Counted from the stretch's first letter, positions 9,629 through 20,199 are shown. The stretch is DNA of 64,000 nt from Roseinatronobacter domitianus (GCF_023336755.1 NZ_JALZWP010000002.1:310001-374000); one strand, 5' to 3'. The notes: a model not told the origin generated them from the sequence alone. Translations and numbers: made by a program.

Positions 9629-10235
9629 GTTGAATATCCTTCAAGGCTAAAATGCGCGCAGACTCGTCCGTCTTGCTGTCGTGGCTGGTGACATCAAACT
9701 GCCACTCTGCCCGCGCCGCTTCAAGCTCTGCCATGTGATTTTTACCCTTTGGCAACAAGGCAATCCCACCCAATGCCAGATGACGGTGAACGAGTGGCAA
9801 AAGCTGAGGGAGCGGCGCCAGAGCGCGCGCGGACACTACATCAGCAGACACAGGCGACAGTTGCTCCGCCCGTTCAACCCGAACGGTCAGATTCAGCGAA
9901 AACTGTTGCTGGCACACAAGCAGAAACGCCGCCTTCCGCTTATCGCTTTCAACCAACGTAAAGTGACAGTCCGGCATCTGTTCCAACGCCATGATTGCGC
10001 AAACGATGCCGGGAAAACCGCCACCTGATCCAAGATCGACCCAAGACGTAACAGGCTGGCCAACAAGTTCGAAAACTTGCATAGAATCAACGATATGACG
10101 CGCCCAAAGATCATCAAGCGTGGAGGCGGCTACCAGATTTATACGAGGGTTCCACCGCCGAACCAGAGCCTCAAGCGCTTGCAACTTCTCATGTGTTTCA
10201 CGTGAAACATTGCCGTCCAGTGATTGCGGCATCAT
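9621..10235 (-). CDS. rsmG: 16S rRNA (guanine-N7) methyltransferase RsmG
   Basis: SAM-dependent methyltransferase for G527 of 16S rRNA. It is 204 residues, with the SAM-binding motif [14 protein letters not shown] at ~65-78 and a [16 protein letters not shown] segment. The start ATG overlaps the mnmG stop (ATGA), and an ATG one codon later is equally possible. Residues 10-14 (VSRET) are encoded by a perfect parS palindrome embedded in the coding sequence. Confidence 0.96.
   Translation of the reverse strand: MMPQSLDGNVSRETHEKLQALEALVRRWNPRINLVAASTLDDLWARHIVDSMQVFELVGQPVTSWVDLGSGGGFPGIVCAIMALEQMPDCHFTLVESDKRKAAFLLVCQQQFSLNLTVRVERAEQLSPVSADVVSARALAPLPQLLPLVHRHLALGGIALLPKGKNHMAELEAARAEWQFDVTSHDSKTDESARILALKDIQRV
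10194..10209. promoter_or_regulatory. parS site 1 (ParB-binding, inside rsmG)
   Basis: TGTTTCACGTGAAACA, a perfect 16-bp palindrome identical to the bacterial chromosomal parS consensus. It lies near the 5' end of rsmG, 1.4 kb upstream of parB and about 5 kb from the proposed oriC. The position and perfect symmetry make a ParB-loading site very likely. Confidence 0.93.
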
Positions 10236-12103
10236 GCGGACTCTCGCCTGCCGACAGCCTGAATGCGCGCCAAAATAAGAACAAGAGCGGCGGGCGTCAT
10301 TCCATCTATCCGGCCAGCCTGCGCAATGCTTTTGGGCTTGGACCGGGACAACTTATCTGCCAGCTCGCGCGACAGACCGTTAATCGCGCTGTAATCAATT
10401 CCATCCGGAATTGCCCGCGCCTCATCCGCCCGCAAAGATGCGATCTGACTTTCCTGTCGGGTCAGATATGCGGCATAGATCATTTCTCGACCAAGCTGTG
10501 CGCGGGTATCCTCATCTATCGTCTTGAAATCGGGTTCTAAAGTTTCCAACACATCAAAACCAAACCCCGGCAAGCCCAACAATTCCAGCGCAGTGCGGCG
10601 GGTGCCATCTTCGCTAATCTTGTAACCAGCATTACGCAACTGCCCCGGCGTAAAGGTCTTCGCCGTCAGTTTTGCCCGCGCGGATTGCAGCCTGCCATTC
10701 TTTTCCTCAAACGCAACGCGACGCCCGTCACCAATGCAACCAAGCGTCTGGCCCAACGGCGTCAGTCTTTGGTCAGCGTTATCCGCTCGAAGCGACAACC
10801 GGTATTCTGCACGAGAGGTGAACATACGGTAAGGTTCTGACACTCCGCGTGCGGTAAGGTCATCTATCATAACCCCGATGTAACTATCCGCACGGCTCAG
10901 GTGCAGCGGTTCGCGGTCAAACGCCATACATGCAGCGTTCAGACCAGCAACAAGCCCTTGCGCGCCAGCTTCTTCATAACCTGTTGTCCCATTGATCTGC
11001 CCCGCCAGGAACAAGCCGGGCAGCGCAGAAAGCTGCAAGCTTAGGTCCAACGCACGCGGGTCAAGGTAGTCATACTCAATCGCATAGCCCGGTTGCAAAA
11101 TCTCTACATTCTGCAAGCCGCGAATCGTGCGGACGTAAGCCTCTTGCACCTCTGCCGGAAGCGATGTCGAAATCCCGTTCGGATAGACCGTATCGCTATC
11201 CAGCCCCTCTGGCTCTAGAAAAATCTGGTGCGAATCCTTGTCCGCAAACCGCGTAATCTTGTCTTCTATCGAAGGACAATATCGCGGACCAACCCCCTCA
11301 ATCTGCCCGCCATACATCGCAGAGCGTGACAGATTCTCGCGCACGATCTGGTGTGTTTCGGGGTTTGTGTGGGTGATCGCACAGGCGATTTGTGGGGCAA
11401 TCGTATGGTTGGTCAGAAATGACATATAGGCGGGGATGTCATCTCCGGGCTGAGTTTCCAGCATGTCCCAGTCAATGCTTGATGACCGCAAGCGCGGCGG
11501 CGTGCCGGTTTTCAAGCGGCCCATCGGCAAACCGAGGCCACGTAACTGCTGTGCAAGGACGGTAGAGGCAGCGTTCCCCATGCGGCCCGCCGGAAAACTA
11601 CGGTCACCAATGAACACCTTACCGCCCAGGAAGGTGCCAGTTGTCAATACAACCGCTTTGGCAAGCAGCGCGCTGTCATCACCGATCCGAACACCAACGA
11701 CACGCCCACCCTCAAGCTCTAGCGCTGTCACCTCAGCCTCAATGACATCTACATTTGGTGCTTCTGCAACAATATGGCGGATCGCATCGCGGTAGCGCAC
11801 CCTGTCGGCCTGCACGCGTGGCCCTTGCACCGCTGGCCCTTTTGACCGGTTTAGCAGGCGATATTGGATCGCAGCATAATCCGAGGCGCGGCCCATGGCA
11901 CCATCCAGCGCATCAATTTCACGAACCAGATGGCCTTTCCCCAGTCCGCCGAAGGCTGGATTGCAGGACATCACACCCAGATCGTCTTTGCGAAACGTGA
12001 CCAAACCGGTCTTTGCACCCATCCGACCAGCGGCGAGCGCTGCTTCGACACCGGCATGACCACCGCCAACAACGATCACATCGTATTGTTTCACGTGAAA
12101 CAC
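10232..12103 (-). CDS. mnmG: tRNA uridine-5-carboxymethylaminomethyl modification enzyme MnmG
   Basis: FAD protein that, with MnmE, modifies U34 of several tRNAs. It is ~623 residues. The N-terminus has the dinucleotide motif [12 protein letters not shown], then [29 protein letters not shown] and a [10 protein letters not shown] segment. The start is uncertain. I give GTG at 12103 (VFHVKQYDV). GTG at 12094 has AGGAG at ideal spacing, and a TTG at 12121 would overlap mnmE. All three start candidates lie at or beside the parS palindrome at 12087-12102. Confidence 0.95.
   Translation of the reverse strand: MFHVKQYDVIVVGGGHAGVEAALAAGRMGAKTGLVTFRKDDLGVMSCNPAFGGLGKGHLVREIDALDGAMGRASDYAAIQYRLLNRSKGPAVQGPRVQADRVRYRDAIRHIVAEAPNVDVIEAEVTALELEGGRVVGVRIGDDSALLAKAVVLTTGTFLGGKVFIGDRSFPAGRMGNAASTVLAQQLRGLGLPMGRLKTGTPPRLRSSSIDWDMLETQPGDDIPAYMSFLTNHTIAPQIACAITHTNPETHQIVRENLSRSAMYGGQIEGVGPRYCPSIEDKITRFADKDSHQIFLEPEGLDSDTVYPNGISTSLPAEVQEAYVRTIRGLQNVEILQPGYAIEYDYLDPRALDLSLQLSALPGLFLAGQINGTTGYEEAGAQGLVAGLNAACMAFDREPLHLSRADSYIGVMIDDLTARGVSEPYRMFTSRAEYRLSLRADNADQRLTPLGQTLGCIGDGRRVAFEEKNGRLQSARAKLTAKTFTPGQLRNAGYKISEDGTRRTALELLGLPGFGFDVLETLEPDFKTIDEDTRAQLGREMIYAAYLTRQESQIASLRADEARAIPDGIDYSAINGLSRELADKLSRSKPKSIAQAGRIDGMTPAALVLILARIQAVGRRESA
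12087..12102. promoter_or_regulatory. parS site 2 (ParB-binding, at the mnmG start)
   Basis: A second perfect TGTTTCACGTGAAACA palindrome at the first codons of mnmG (encoding FHVK-Q), 1.9 kb from the first and about 3.2 kb from the proposed oriC. Duplicated perfect parS sites beside parAB and the origin support the partition-locus assignment. Confidence 0.93.
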
Positions 12104-12105
12104 TC

Positions 12106-13389
12106 CTACTTGCCGATGCAAAAACTGCTGAAAATGTCGCCCAGCACGTCTTCGACATCTACCACGCCGATCAGCACATCAAGCGCGTTGATTGCTATCC
12201 GGATATCTGCCGCCACCAGTTCTGCGATATAGTCCCCTTCCGCGATTTTATCAATCGCATCGGTCAGCGCTGTGGCGGCCTGTTGCATCGCTTGCTGGTG
12301 GCGTTCCCGAACCGTGACACCATCGCGCGCTGTCATGGCAGAAAGCCGCTCTGTGATCTGGTCTAACAACCGGTCCACACCCTGGCCGGTATGGGCAGAG
12401 ATACCGTTCGGCATCGCGTTAATATCCGCTTTACTGCGGACAACTAAATCGCGGTCTGTCGTCTCGATCATCATCGCGGGCTGGTCGGCGGGGTGCAGAA
12501 TGATCCGCAAATCCGCTTGTTCGGCGCGAGCTTTACCGCGTGCAATGCCGATCGCTTCGACTTCTTCCGTCGTATCGCGCAGGCCTGCCGTATCTAAAAA
12601 GGTAACAGCAAACCCGCCCACGTCCATCCGCACTTCCAGAACATCACGGGTTGTCCCAGCCACATCGGATATAATTGCGGCGTCTCGACCTGCCAAGGCA
12701 TTGAGCAAGCTCGATTTTCCGGCATTAACCGGGCCAATTAGAGCAACTTCAAAGCCACTCTGAATGCGCTCTCGGGCGCGCTGTCCGGCCAGTTCGGATT
12801 GCACCCCACCCTCTACCGCGCGAAGTTCCGCCAATATCTGCGTGTCGAAATTGCCAACGTCTTCTTCGACAAAATCAATCGCCGTTTCGACCAGCGCCGC
12901 CGCCTTGACCAGATGCCTGCGCCAAACGCCAACAACACGCCCAATCGCCCCGTCCAAAATGCGCAAAGCCTGCCGCCGTTGGCTTTCGGTTTCCGCTTCC
13001 AGCAGGTCGCTCAGAGCCTCAACCTGGGTCAGGTCCATGATGCCATTGTCTAGGGCGCGGCGGGTAAACTCTCCGGGTTGCGCAAGCCGCAAGCCGTGGT
13101 CGACGGCAAGACACCGCTCCACGGCTGCGACCGTGGCCATGCTGCCATGAACCATCAGTTCGGCCACATCCTCACCCGTGAAGCTGGCGCCTTTGGCGAA
13201 GGTAAGGACCAGCGCAGAATCCAGCCGTTCCCCTGCCTCGTTGCGCAACATGCGTAACGTCGCTTGGCGCAACGGCGGTAAGCTGCCCGCCATAGCGCGC
13301 GCCACGTCATGCGCGCGTGTGCCAGAAATCCGAATAACAGAGACGCCCGATTTTCCACGGGCCGAGGCCAGCGCGAAAATCGTGTCCAT
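12106..13389 (-). CDS. mnmE: tRNA modification GTPase MnmE
   Basis: Partner of MnmG in tRNA U34 modification. It is 427 residues. It has an N-terminal formyl-THF-binding domain, a helical domain, and an inserted G domain: G1 GPVNAGKSS at 219-227, a G2 region AGTTRD, and G3 DTAGL at 266-270. The G4 position reads SKAD instead of the usual NKxD. The C-terminus ends FCIGK, giving the invariant cysteine. It lies four bases from rho, and the operon continues into mnmG. Confidence 0.96.
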   Translation of the reverse strand: MDTIFALASARGKSGVSVIRISGTRAHDVARAMAGSLPPLRQATLRMLRNEAGERLDSALVLTFAKGASFTGEDVAELMVHGSMATVAAVERCLAVDHGLRLAQPGEFTRRALDNGIMDLTQVEALSDLLEAETESQRRQALRILDGAIGRVVGVWRRHLVKAAALVETAIDFVEEDVGNFDTQILAELRAVEGGVQSELAGQRARERIQSGFEVALIGPVNAGKSSLLNALAGRDAAIISDVAGTTRDVLEVRMDVGGFAVTFLDTAGLRDTTEEVEAIGIARGKARAEQADLRIILHPADQPAMMIETTDRDLVVRSKADINAMPNGISAHTGQGVDRLLDQITERLSAMTARDGVTVRERHQQAMQQAATALTDAIDKIAEGDYIAELVAADIRIAINALDVLIGVVDVEDVLGDIFSSFCIGK

Positions 13390-13393
13390 GGCG

Positions 13394-14683
13394 TTAGGCG
13401 TTCATCGAGTCGAAGAAATCGCTGTTCGTCTTGGTCTGTTTCAGCTTGGAAATCAGGAATTCGATGGCGTCGGTCGTGCCCATCGGGTTCAGGATACGGC
13501 GCAGCACGAAGGTCTTTTGCAGATCGTTCTTTTCGATCAGCAGGTCTTCTTTCCGGGTGCCGGATTTCAGAATATCCATTGCCGGGAAGACGCGCTTATC
13601 GGCAACCTTGCGGTCCAGCACGATTTCGCAGTTACCGGTGCCCTTGAATTCTTCGAAGATCACTTCATCCATACGCGAGCCGGTGTCGATGAGCGCGGTG
13701 GCGATGATCGACAACGAACCGCCTTCTTCGATATTCCGGGCAGCACCAAAGAAGCGTTTGGGGCGTTGCAGGGCGTTCGCGTCTACACCGCCGGTCAGCA
13801 CCTTGCCGGACGATGGCACAACGGTGTTGAACGCGCGACCAAGACGGGTGATCGAATCCAGCAGGATCACCACGTCGCGCTTATGTTCCACAAGGCGCTT
13901 GGCTTTCTCGATGACCATTTCGGCCACAGCAACGTGGCGGGTAGCGGGTTCATCAAAGGTAGAGGCGATGACCTCTCCCTTCACCGAGCGCTGCATATCC
14001 GTCACCTCTTCCGGGCGTTCGTCGATCAGCAGAACGATCAGGTAACACTCCGGGTGGTTCTTGGCGATGCTATGAGCAATGTTCTGTAGTAGAACGGTTT
14101 TACCCGTGCGCGGCGGGGCCACGATCAGCGCACGCTGGCCTTTGCCAAGCGGCGACACAAGGTCGATAATCCGGGCAGAGCGGTCTTTGGTTGCGGGATC
14201 ATCCGTTTCCATCCAGATCCGCTCGTCCGGGTAAAGCGGTGTCAGGTTGTCAAAATGCACCTTGTGGCGCGATTTGGACGGATCATCGAAATTGATCTGA
14301 GAGACTTTGGTGATAGCGAAATAGCGTTCATTTTCTGATGGAGCCTGAATGACGCCTTCGATCGTGTCGCCCGTGCGCAGCGAATATTGCCGGATCATGT
14401 CGGGGGACACATAGATATCATCGGGACCGGGTAGATAGTTCGCTTCTGGCGCGCGCAGAAACCCGAAACCGTCTTGCAGCACTTCCAGAACGCCCTCGCC
14501 CGAAACTTCCCAGCCATCTTCGGCACGCTCTTTCAGGATAGAGAACATCATCTCGCCCTTGCGCATTGAAGGGGCGTTCTCGATCTCCAGTTCCTCGGCC
14601 AAAGCCAGCAATTCCGCCGGGCTTTTCGCCTTCAGGTCGGACAGGTTCAGGCGTTCGATTTGGTCAAGTTCGGTGTCGAGCAT
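13394..14683 (-). CDS. rho: Transcription termination factor Rho
   Basis: Hexameric RNA helicase that terminates transcription. It is 429 residues. It has an N-terminal Rho domain, an RNA-binding cold-shock-like domain ([21 protein letters not shown]), Walker A APPRTGKT, Walker [15 protein letters not shown] and an [16 protein letters not shown] segment. The ATG at 14683 adds ~9 residues before the conserved [13 protein letters not shown] downstream start is possible. The 127-bp gap to hemJ (14684-14810) holds no further gene and may contain a rho leader. Confidence 0.97.
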   Translation of the reverse strand: MLDTELDQIERLNLSDLKAKSPAELLALAEELEIENAPSMRKGEMMFSILKERAEDGWEVSGEGVLEVLQDGFGFLRAPEANYLPGPDDIYVSPDMIRQYSLRTGDTIEGVIQAPSENERYFAITKVSQINFDDPSKSRHKVHFDNLTPLYPDERIWMETDDPATKDRSARIIDLVSPLGKGQRALIVAPPRTGKTVLLQNIAHSIAKNHPECYLIVLLIDERPEEVTDMQRSVKGEVIASTFDEPATRHVAVAEMVIEKAKRLVEHKRDVVILLDSITRLGRAFNTVVPSSGKVLTGGVDANALQRPKRFFGAARNIEEGGSLSIIATALIDTGSRMDEVIFEEFKGTGNCEIVLDRKVADKRVFPAMDILKSGTRKEDLLIEKNDLQKTFVLRRILNPMGTTDAIEFLISKLKQTKTNSDFFDSMNA

Positions 14684-14810
14684 TGGAAATCCAGTTCGCC
14701 CGCGGAATATGCGGGACAGTCAAGGGTCACGATGTGGTATCGGAGACGCAATCCGCCGGACGGCAGAGCTCCCTGCGCATACCGCAGCCTTGTCACCAAG
14801 TCAATCAATG

Positions 14811-15248
14811 TCAGATTTTGACAACAACCGAGATGACAATGATGACCATCATCACTGTCGGGACTTCGTTCATCATGCGGTATTGACGACCCGTCAGGCT
14901 GTTGCCATCCGCCTCGAATATCCGGCGGCGTTTCGCGCACCAGATGTGAAACCACGTCATCCCGATAAGCCCGATGAATTTCGAATAGGGCCAGATTGCG
15001 CCCAGGTCCAGAACCCAGGGCATTGCCGCCATGGTCAGCCCCGTCACCCATGCCACAATCATGGCCGGGTTCATGATGACCCGCAGGAGCTTATGTTCCA
15101 TGACCTTGAAGGTTTCGACCATTTCCGGGCTGGTGCCGCGTTCGACATGGTAGACGAACAATCGTGGCAAATAGAACAAGCCAGCCATCCAGCTGATAAC
15201 TGCCATGATGTGCAGTGCCTTGATCCATGGGTAGAGCGTGTCAAGCAT
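14811..15248 (-). CDS. hemJ: Protoporphyrinogen IX oxidase HemJ
   Basis: Membrane protein of the HemJ (UPF0093) family, which oxidises protoporphyrinogen IX in heme synthesis. It is 145 residues with four hydrophobic segments. Diagnostic features are the N-terminal KALHIMAVISWMAGLFYLPRLFVYH (conserved His within it), MEHKLLRVIMNPAM, the WFHIW segment and a C-terminal hydrophobic helix (MVIIVISVVV). It borders the proposed oriC directly. Confidence 0.93.
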   Translation of the reverse strand: MLDTLYPWIKALHIMAVISWMAGLFYLPRLFVYHVERGTSPEMVETFKVMEHKLLRVIMNPAMIVAWVTGLTMAAMPWVLDLGAIWPYSKFIGLIGMTWFHIWCAKRRRIFEADGNSLTGRQYRMMNEVPTVMMVIIVISVVVKI

Positions 15249-15621
15249 GAGCGATCCCTTCTGCGCTTCTATATAAAAAGAAAAGAATAAAGGGAATGAT
15301 GTAGTAGATAGGGCCTGTGGATATGGGGATTACGGAACGCCCCACAGTCTTATCAACAGGACAGATCTTTGCGTGTTTGAGCGGATCACGAATAATAATT
15401 ATATATTTCAATTGTATAGACAAGATCAAATCAAGAACAGAGATATTCAGACGATGGATCACAAAAGTTATCCACACCCCCGGCGAACCGATCTTAACAG
15501 GTGGATAACACGCCCCGGCAACTTGCAAGATTTGTGGGAACATGCCAGCAAACCACGACCTGCGTGTTTTACGTCTGTTTTGCCCTTCAGTTTCCGGGGG
15601 CTTGTTCACAAGGATATCCAC
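15249..15621. other. oriC: Chromosomal origin of replication (oriC)
   Basis: A 373-bp gene-free interval that is much more AT-rich than its surroundings. DnaA-box-like 9-mers are TGTGGATAT at 15316, TTATCAACA at 15350, a perfect TTATCCACA at 15468, GGTGGATAA at 15500, a weaker TTGTTCACA at 15602, and ATATCCACA at 15614 running into the maf start. An AT tract at about 15389-15420 (AATAATAATTATATATTT) is a candidate duplex-unwinding element. The flanks hemJ/rho-mnmEG-rsmG-parAB and maf-aroE-coaE-dnaQ match the origin neighbourhood known from Caulobacter and Rhodobacterales. The exact limits are approximate. Confidence 0.85.
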
Positions 15622-16212
15622 ATGGTGCTTGTTCTGGCTTCTGCATCGCGTGTTCGTGCGGATATGCTTCGTCGCGCCGGGGTCGCGGTAGACGTAGCGC
15701 CTGCCCGCATTGACGAGGGCGCTATTCGGGATGCGCTGTTGGCAGAGGGTGCCCCGCCGCGCGATATTGCCGATGCGTTGGCAGAGGGTAAGGCGCGGAA
15801 AATCTCTGGGCGTCATGCCGGGCTTGTTCTGGGCTGCGATCAGGTGCTGTCCTTGAGGGGGAAGATTTACGAAAAGCCCAACTCGCCAGAGGATGCCCGC
15901 GCGCAGCTACAGGCGTTGCGGGGCCATACGCATCAGCTTTTATCTGCTGCCGTGCTTTATGCCGATGGGGAACCCGTCTGGCGGCATGTCGGGGTTGCCC
16001 GTCTGACCATGCGCATGTTCAATGATCGCTATCTGGATGACTATATCGCACGGAACTGGCCAGACATTGGCGAATCGGTCGGGGCGTATAAGCTGGAGGA
16101 AGAAGGCGTGCGGCTATTCGCCCAAGTGACCGGTGATTACTTTACCATTCTTGGCCTGCCGCTTCTGGAGTTGCTGAATTACCTTGCCCTGCGTGGAGAG
16201 ATTGACGGATGA
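15622..16212 (+). CDS. maf: Maf-family nucleoside triphosphate pyrophosphatase
   Basis: Maf/YhdE-YceF family enzyme, which hydrolyses non-canonical or excess nucleoside triphosphates. It is 196 residues from the ATG at 15622 ([16 protein letters not shown]). Family blocks are LASASxxR at the N-terminus, [18 protein letters not shown] with the catalytic Asp, and the GAYKLEEEG segment near the end. The long upstream extension of the frame lies inside oriC and is not coding. It overlaps aroE by four bases. Confidence 0.94.
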   Translation: MVLVLASASRVRADMLRRAGVAVDVAPARIDEGAIRDALLAEGAPPRDIADALAEGKARKISGRHAGLVLGCDQVLSLRGKIYEKPNSPEDARAQLQALRGHTHQLLSAAVLYADGEPVWRHVGVARLTMRMFNDRYLDDYIARNWPDIGESVGAYKLEEEGVRLFAQVTGDYFTILGLPLLELLNYLALRGEIDG

Positions 16213-17027
16213 AAATTCCCCTCGCCGGTGTCATCGGTTGCCCTGTCGGGCATAGTCGCTCGCCCGTTCTTCACGGGACATGGCTGCGCCAGCTTGGGCT
16301 GGCCGGGCACTATGTGCCGCTGCATATAGAGACGGATGATCTGGCAGATGTGCTGCGCGCCATGCCGCGTATGGGGTTTGTCGGCGCGAATGTGACAGTG
16401 CCGCACAAAGAAGCCGCGCTGGCGCTTGCCGATGATGTGTCTGAGACCGCCTTGCGAATTGGCGCGGCAAATACCCTTAGCTTTGGTCCCGATGGGCGCA
16501 TTCATGCCGATAATACAGATGCTTACGGGTTTATTGCCAATCTGCATCAAAACGCGCCGGCATGGCAGCCATCGCACGGCCCGGCGCTTGTTCTGGGGGC
16601 CGGGGGCGCGGCCCGCGCGGTGATCGTTGCGTTGCAGGATGCTGGGGTGCCAGAGATTTACCTGACCAACCGCACCGCTGCACGGGCGCAAGGGCTGGCG
16701 ACGGAATTTGGCGTGACTGCGCTGCCTTGGGAGGATCGCGCGCATGTGCTGCGCGATGTGGCCTGTGTTGTGAATACGACGTCGCTGGGGATGGGCGGAC
16801 AACCGCCCCTGGACATAGACCTAAGCGCCCTGCCCGCCTCTGCCTTGGTTACGGATATTGTTTACACCCCGCTTGAAACGCCGCTTCTGGCACAAGCGCA
16901 GGCAAAGGGCTGCACGGTGGTGGACGGGCTTGGCATGCTGTTGCATCAGGCTGTGCCGGGGTTCGAGCGGTGGTTCGGCACCCGACCACAGGTGACAGAC
17001 GCTTTGCGCATGGCGGTGCTGGCGTGA
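16209..17027 (+). CDS. aroE: Shikimate dehydrogenase (NADP+)
   Basis: Reduces 3-dehydroshikimate to shikimate in aromatic amino-acid synthesis. It is 272 residues. The substrate site [14 protein letters not shown] (10-23), NVTVPHKE with the catalytic lysine (~61-68), the DNTDAYGF segment and the NADP motif [12 protein letters not shown] are all visible. It is coupled to maf (ATGA) and to coaE (GTGA). Confidence 0.96.
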   Translation: MKIPLAGVIGCPVGHSRSPVLHGTWLRQLGLAGHYVPLHIETDDLADVLRAMPRMGFVGANVTVPHKEAALALADDVSETALRIGAANTLSFGPDGRIHADNTDAYGFIANLHQNAPAWQPSHGPALVLGAGGAARAVIVALQDAGVPEIYLTNRTAARAQGLATEFGVTALPWEDRAHVLRDVACVVNTTSLGMGGQPPLDIDLSALPASALVTDIVYTPLETPLLAQAQAKGCTVVDGLGMLLHQAVPGFERWFGTRPQVTDALRMAVLA

Positions 17028-17602
17028 CGTACCGGCTGGGGCTGACCGGGTCCATCGGGATGGGGAAATCCACCACGGCGCAGATGTTCCGTGACTGTGG
17101 CGTGCCGGTCTGGGATGCAGATGCGGCGGTGCACAGGCTGTATCAGGGCGCGGCGGTTGGCCCTGTTGGCACGCTTTGCCCGGACGCGGTGCAGGACGGC
17201 GCGATAGACCGGGCAGTTCTGAAAGACTGGATCGCCCGCGACCCTGCGGCGCTTGGCAAGCTGGAAGCGGTGGTGCATCCGTTGGTCGCGGCGGACCGTG
17301 CGGAATTTATCGCGTCCGCGCATGCTCCGTTTGTGGTTCTGGACATACCCCTGTTGTTCGAAACCGGGGCGGATGTGGACGGCGTTCTGGTCGTGACGGC
17401 CCCGGCAGAAGTGCAGCGCGCGCGCGTGCTTGAACGACCGGGGATGGACGCCGCGCAGTTCGAGCGTATTCTGGCCCGGCAAATGCCGGATGCCGAAAAG
17501 CGCGCCCGCGCTGATTTCGTGATAGAAACACTGGATATGGACAGCACGCGCGCTGCTGTGCAAGATATTGTAGGAAAACTGAGGGGCGGTGCCGATGCGT
17601 GA
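17024..17602 (+). CDS. coaE: Dephospho-CoA kinase
   Basis: Last enzyme of CoA synthesis, phosphorylating dephospho-CoA. It is 192 residues from a GTG at 17024 that overlaps the aroE stop. The frame is open further upstream, but only inside aroE. It has the P-loop [13 protein letters not shown] (6-18), a [11 protein letters not shown] segment and [12 protein letters not shown]. The 3' end overlaps dnaQ by eight bases. Confidence 0.95.
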   Translation: MTYRLGLTGSIGMGKSTTAQMFRDCGVPVWDADAAVHRLYQGAAVGPVGTLCPDAVQDGAIDRAVLKDWIARDPAALGKLEAVVHPLVAADRAEFIASAHAPFVVLDIPLLFETGADVDGVLVVTAPAEVQRARVLERPGMDAAQFERILARQMPDAEKRARADFVIETLDMDSTRAAVQDIVGKLRGGADA

Positions 17603-18320
17603 GATTGTTCTGGACACCGAAACCACGGGTTTCGAACCCGAACAGGGCGACCGGATTGTCGAGATCGGGGCGCTGGAACTGGTAAACCTTCGGCCCACAG
17701 GACAGACCTTTCATGTCTACATAAACCCAGAGCGCGACATGCCGGAAGGCGCGTTCGGGGTGCATGGCATTGGCCCGGACCTGCTGCCACAACCGCGCCC
17801 CGCGCGTGATGGCGAGGTGACGTTGCGCGACAAACCGCTCTTCGCGGCGGTGGGCCAGAAATTTCTGGATTTCGTTGGCGATGCGAAGCTGGTCATTCAC
17901 AACGCAGCCTTCGACATGAAATTCCTGAATTTCGAGTTGGGGCGCATGGGCCTGCCGCAGCTTGACTGGCCGCGTGCGGTCGACACTTTGGCGATTGCGC
18001 GCAAGAAATTCCCCGGTTCGCCCGCCTCTTTGGATGCGCTGTGCCGCCGCTTCGGCATAGACAACTCATCGCGCACGCTGCATGGCGCGCTGCTGGACAG
18101 TGAAATTCTGGCAGAGGTGTATCTGGAGCTTCTGGGCGGCGCGCAGCCTGATTTTGCGCTGTCATCGGAACCGCTGAGTGCGGAAGGCACGATCACGCGC
18201 AGGCCATTGCCCAAGCGCCCTACCCCGTTGCCGCAAAGGCTGACAGAGGCAGAGGCCGAAGCCCATGCCGCGTTCGTTGCAAAACTGGGGGATAGCGCGG
18301 TTTGGGCCCGCTATGGCTAG
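17595..18320 (+). CDS. dnaQ: DNA polymerase III epsilon subunit (proofreading exonuclease)
   Basis: 3'-5' exonuclease of the replicative polymerase. It is 241 residues from the ATG at 17595, which has GAGGGG eight bases upstream. A GTG at 17589 is too close to that site. Exo motifs: [10 protein letters not shown] (D7, E9), [29 protein letters not shown]. The C-terminal tail is Pro/Arg-rich, as expected for the polymerase-binding part. It is the last gene of maf-aroE-coaE-dnaQ. Confidence 0.95.
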   Translation: MREIVLDTETTGFEPEQGDRIVEIGALELVNLRPTGQTFHVYINPERDMPEGAFGVHGIGPDLLPQPRPARDGEVTLRDKPLFAAVGQKFLDFVGDAKLVIHNAAFDMKFLNFELGRMGLPQLDWPRAVDTLAIARKKFPGSPASLDALCRRFGIDNSSRTLHGALLDSEILAEVYLELLGGAQPDFALSSEPLSAEGTITRRPLPKRPTPLPQRLTEAEAEAHAAFVAKLGDSAVWARYG

Positions 18321-18329
18321 GGCTGGTAG

Positions 18330-18352
18330 GGCGGGCGCGTAACACGCCCGCC
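18330..18352. terminator. Bidirectional hairpin between dnaQ and secB
   Basis: GGCGGGCG and CGCCCGCC form an eight-pair stem around a seven-base loop, placed between the converging dnaQ and secB stops. There is no T tract, so its strength as an intrinsic terminator is uncertain. The location in a convergent gap supports the call. Confidence 0.5.
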
Positions 18353-18360
18353 ACTTGGAA

Positions 18361-18882
18361 TTAGTTTTGCACGGGGGCTGCGGCGTTTCCGGCCTGTGCG
18401 GCTGTCTGGCGCTGCAATTCCTGACGATACAGCGCAAGGAAATCGACCGTATCCAGGTTCAGCGGCGGGAAGCCACCATCGCGGGTGACGTCAGAGATGA
18501 CGCGGCGCGCGAAGGGGAAGATCATCCGCGGGCACTCTATCAGCAGGAACGGGTGCAACTGCTCTTGCGGCACGCCTTCGACCAGGAACACGCCAACATA
18601 GTCCAGCTCGACAAGGAACAGGGTCTGATCGTCGGCCTTGTTCTTGGACGTGATCTTGAATTTCGTCGCCACGTCATACTGATTTTCTGCGTCACGCTTC
18701 TGTGCGTCAAGGCTGACCTGAACCTGAATGTCGGGCTGCACGTTCGCGCCCTGCATTTTTTTCTGTGCAGCGACGTTCTCGAAGGACAGATCCCGCATGT
18801 ATTGCGCAAGGATACGCATGTTCACTTTCGGGGCCTGTGGCGCTGCGCCATTGCCTTGATTGGCTGTGTCCGTGTCAGTCAT
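18361..18882 (-). CDS. secB: Protein-export chaperone SecB
   Basis: Cytosolic chaperone that keeps preproteins unfolded for SecA. It is 173 residues from ATG 18882 (MTDTDTANQ), behind an AGAGAG sequence. The longer frame upstream is not conserved-looking. Core segments are ILAQYMRDLSFEN, the VQVSLDAQKR strand, VGVFLVEG and CPRMIFPFARRVISDVTRDGGFPPL. Converges with dnaQ, as in many alphaproteobacterial origin regions. Confidence 0.95.
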   Translation of the reverse strand: MTDTDTANQGNGAAPQAPKVNMRILAQYMRDLSFENVAAQKKMQGANVQPDIQVQVSLDAQKRDAENQYDVATKFKITSKNKADDQTLFLVELDYVGVFLVEGVPQEQLHPFLLIECPRMIFPFARRVISDVTRDGGFPPLNLDTVDFLALYRQELQRQTAAQAGNAAAPVQN

Positions 18883-18946
18883 GTCTATGCTCTCTGTCTG
18901 GTTATGCGTTAATTGCGAAGATGTGTAGCAGCCCGCCCGGCGCGCC

Positions 18947-19402
18947 TCAATCCCGGTATTGGCGCGGATCGGGCGGCAGGCGGTTACGATCTGGGTCGGG
19001 CGCGGCATCGGATTCTGCGGTGTAATCGCCGTCTATGATGTCGTCGCGGGGTGCGGGCCGGGTTTGAACCACAATCCGGCGCAGCGCGATCATGCGGATT
19101 GCGGGGACTAACAGCAACAGGCCAAGCGCGTCTGTAAAGAACCCCGGCACCACCAACAGCAAAGCGCCGATCATACGCAGCGCCGAATGGGCCATTGGGC
19201 TGGCCGGGCTGCGGTCTGCCGCCAGCGCCGCGCGAATGTCTGTGCTGTTGCGATAAGGCTCCAACCTCATCAGAAACAGACCCAAGGCCCCGCTCGCGAA
19301 AATTTCAAGAAGCGTGCCCAAAACACCCAAAGCGCCGCCCAACTGCACGAAAAGCACAATTTCGAGCAGCGGAATTGCCAGAAAGGCCAGCAGGATAGGC
19401 AT
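18947..19402 (-). CDS. fxsA: FxsA family membrane protein
   Basis: Member of the FxsA family, named for suppression of F-plasmid exclusion of phage T7. Its biochemical role is unknown. The protein is 151 residues with three or four hydrophobic segments (ILLAFLAIPLLEIVLFV, LLEIFASGALGLFLM, LLLVVPGFFTDALGLLLLVP) and an acidic hydrophilic tail. The VPGFFTDALGLLLLVP stretch is the family signature. It lies upstream of secB on the same strand and divergent from the Tim44-like gene. Confidence 0.88.
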   Translation of the reverse strand: MPILLAFLAIPLLEIVLFVQLGGALGVLGTLLEIFASGALGLFLMRLEPYRNSTDIRAALAADRSPASPMAHSALRMIGALLLVVPGFFTDALGLLLLVPAIRMIALRRIVVQTRPAPRDDIIDGDYTAESDAAPDPDRNRLPPDPRQYRD

Positions 19403-19509
19403 GTCTTCCCCTCTTTCCCAAAGGATCGGGCCGCTTATGGTGGACTTGCCCGTGTCGCCACCTTACATATGCATGGACAAAGCCATACCAACCCTTGGCA
19501 GAGGTAACA

Positions 19510-20178
19510 ATGGACCCCGCCGTGATCCAATTACTCGTTCTTGCAGGAATAGCCGTGTTCCTGATCCTGCGCCTGCGTTCCGTGCTGGGCACGCGCGACG
19601 GGTTTGAAAAAACCTCCGTTCAGCGCGATGCCCCGGCCACCCCGCTTGATCGTAAACCAGCTTTCGAGGTGATCGAGGGTGGTCCTGACACGGATATTAC
19701 CGATCATGTCACGGAAGGGTCCGACAGCGCCAAGGCGCTGACCCGGATGAAGGCCGTGGACCCGGAATTCGGGGTCAGCGACTTTTTGCAGGGCGCGCGC
19801 GGTGCCTATGAGATGATCTTGATGGCCTTCGAATCCGCCGATATGGAATCGATTCTGCCCTTCTTGTCGCGCGATGTGTTCAACAGCTTCGACGAAGTTG
19901 TGCAGACGCGCGAGCGTGAAGGGCTGGTTGTGGAAGCATCCTTTGTGGGTCTGCGCGAGATTGAGATTGTGGAGGCGACATTCGACGAAAAGACCAAGGA
20001 AGGCGAGATCACCTTGCGTTTCGTGGCCGAGTTGACGCAGGCCGTGCGGAAAGCTGAAACCGGTGAATTGGTGGATGGCGACCCCAACACGATCAAGCGC
20101 CAGAAAGATGTCTGGACCTTCGCGCGCGAAATGACGTCGAACAGCCCGAACTGGCAACTGGTCGCAACCGGCGATTAA
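19510..20178 (+). CDS. Tim44/TimA domain membrane-anchored protein
   Basis: 222 residues from the ATG at 19510, which has GAGG upstream. One N-terminal transmembrane helix (IQLLVLAGIAVFLILRL) is followed by a linker and a Tim44-like domain (~85-220) with FLQGARGAYEMILMAFESAD and a C-terminal VWTFAREMTSNSPNWQLVATG. In alphaproteobacteria this family (TimA) is the likely source of mitochondrial Tim44 and is thought to act at the inner membrane. It lies directly upstream of the Smr gene. Confidence 0.86.
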   Translation: MDPAVIQLLVLAGIAVFLILRLRSVLGTRDGFEKTSVQRDAPATPLDRKPAFEVIEGGPDTDITDHVTEGSDSAKALTRMKAVDPEFGVSDFLQGARGAYEMILMAFESADMESILPFLSRDVFNSFDEVVQTREREGLVVEASFVGLREIEIVEATFDEKTKEGEITLRFVAELTQAVRKAETGELVDGDPNTIKRQKDVWTFAREMTSNSPNWQLVATGD

Positions 20179-20199
20179 GACCACCGGAAGGAGGAGCGT

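Noticed and set aside
15501-15713. Short reading frames inside the proposed oriC
   Set aside because: They have no ribosome-binding site or family pattern, and the region is AT-rich with clustered DnaA boxes.
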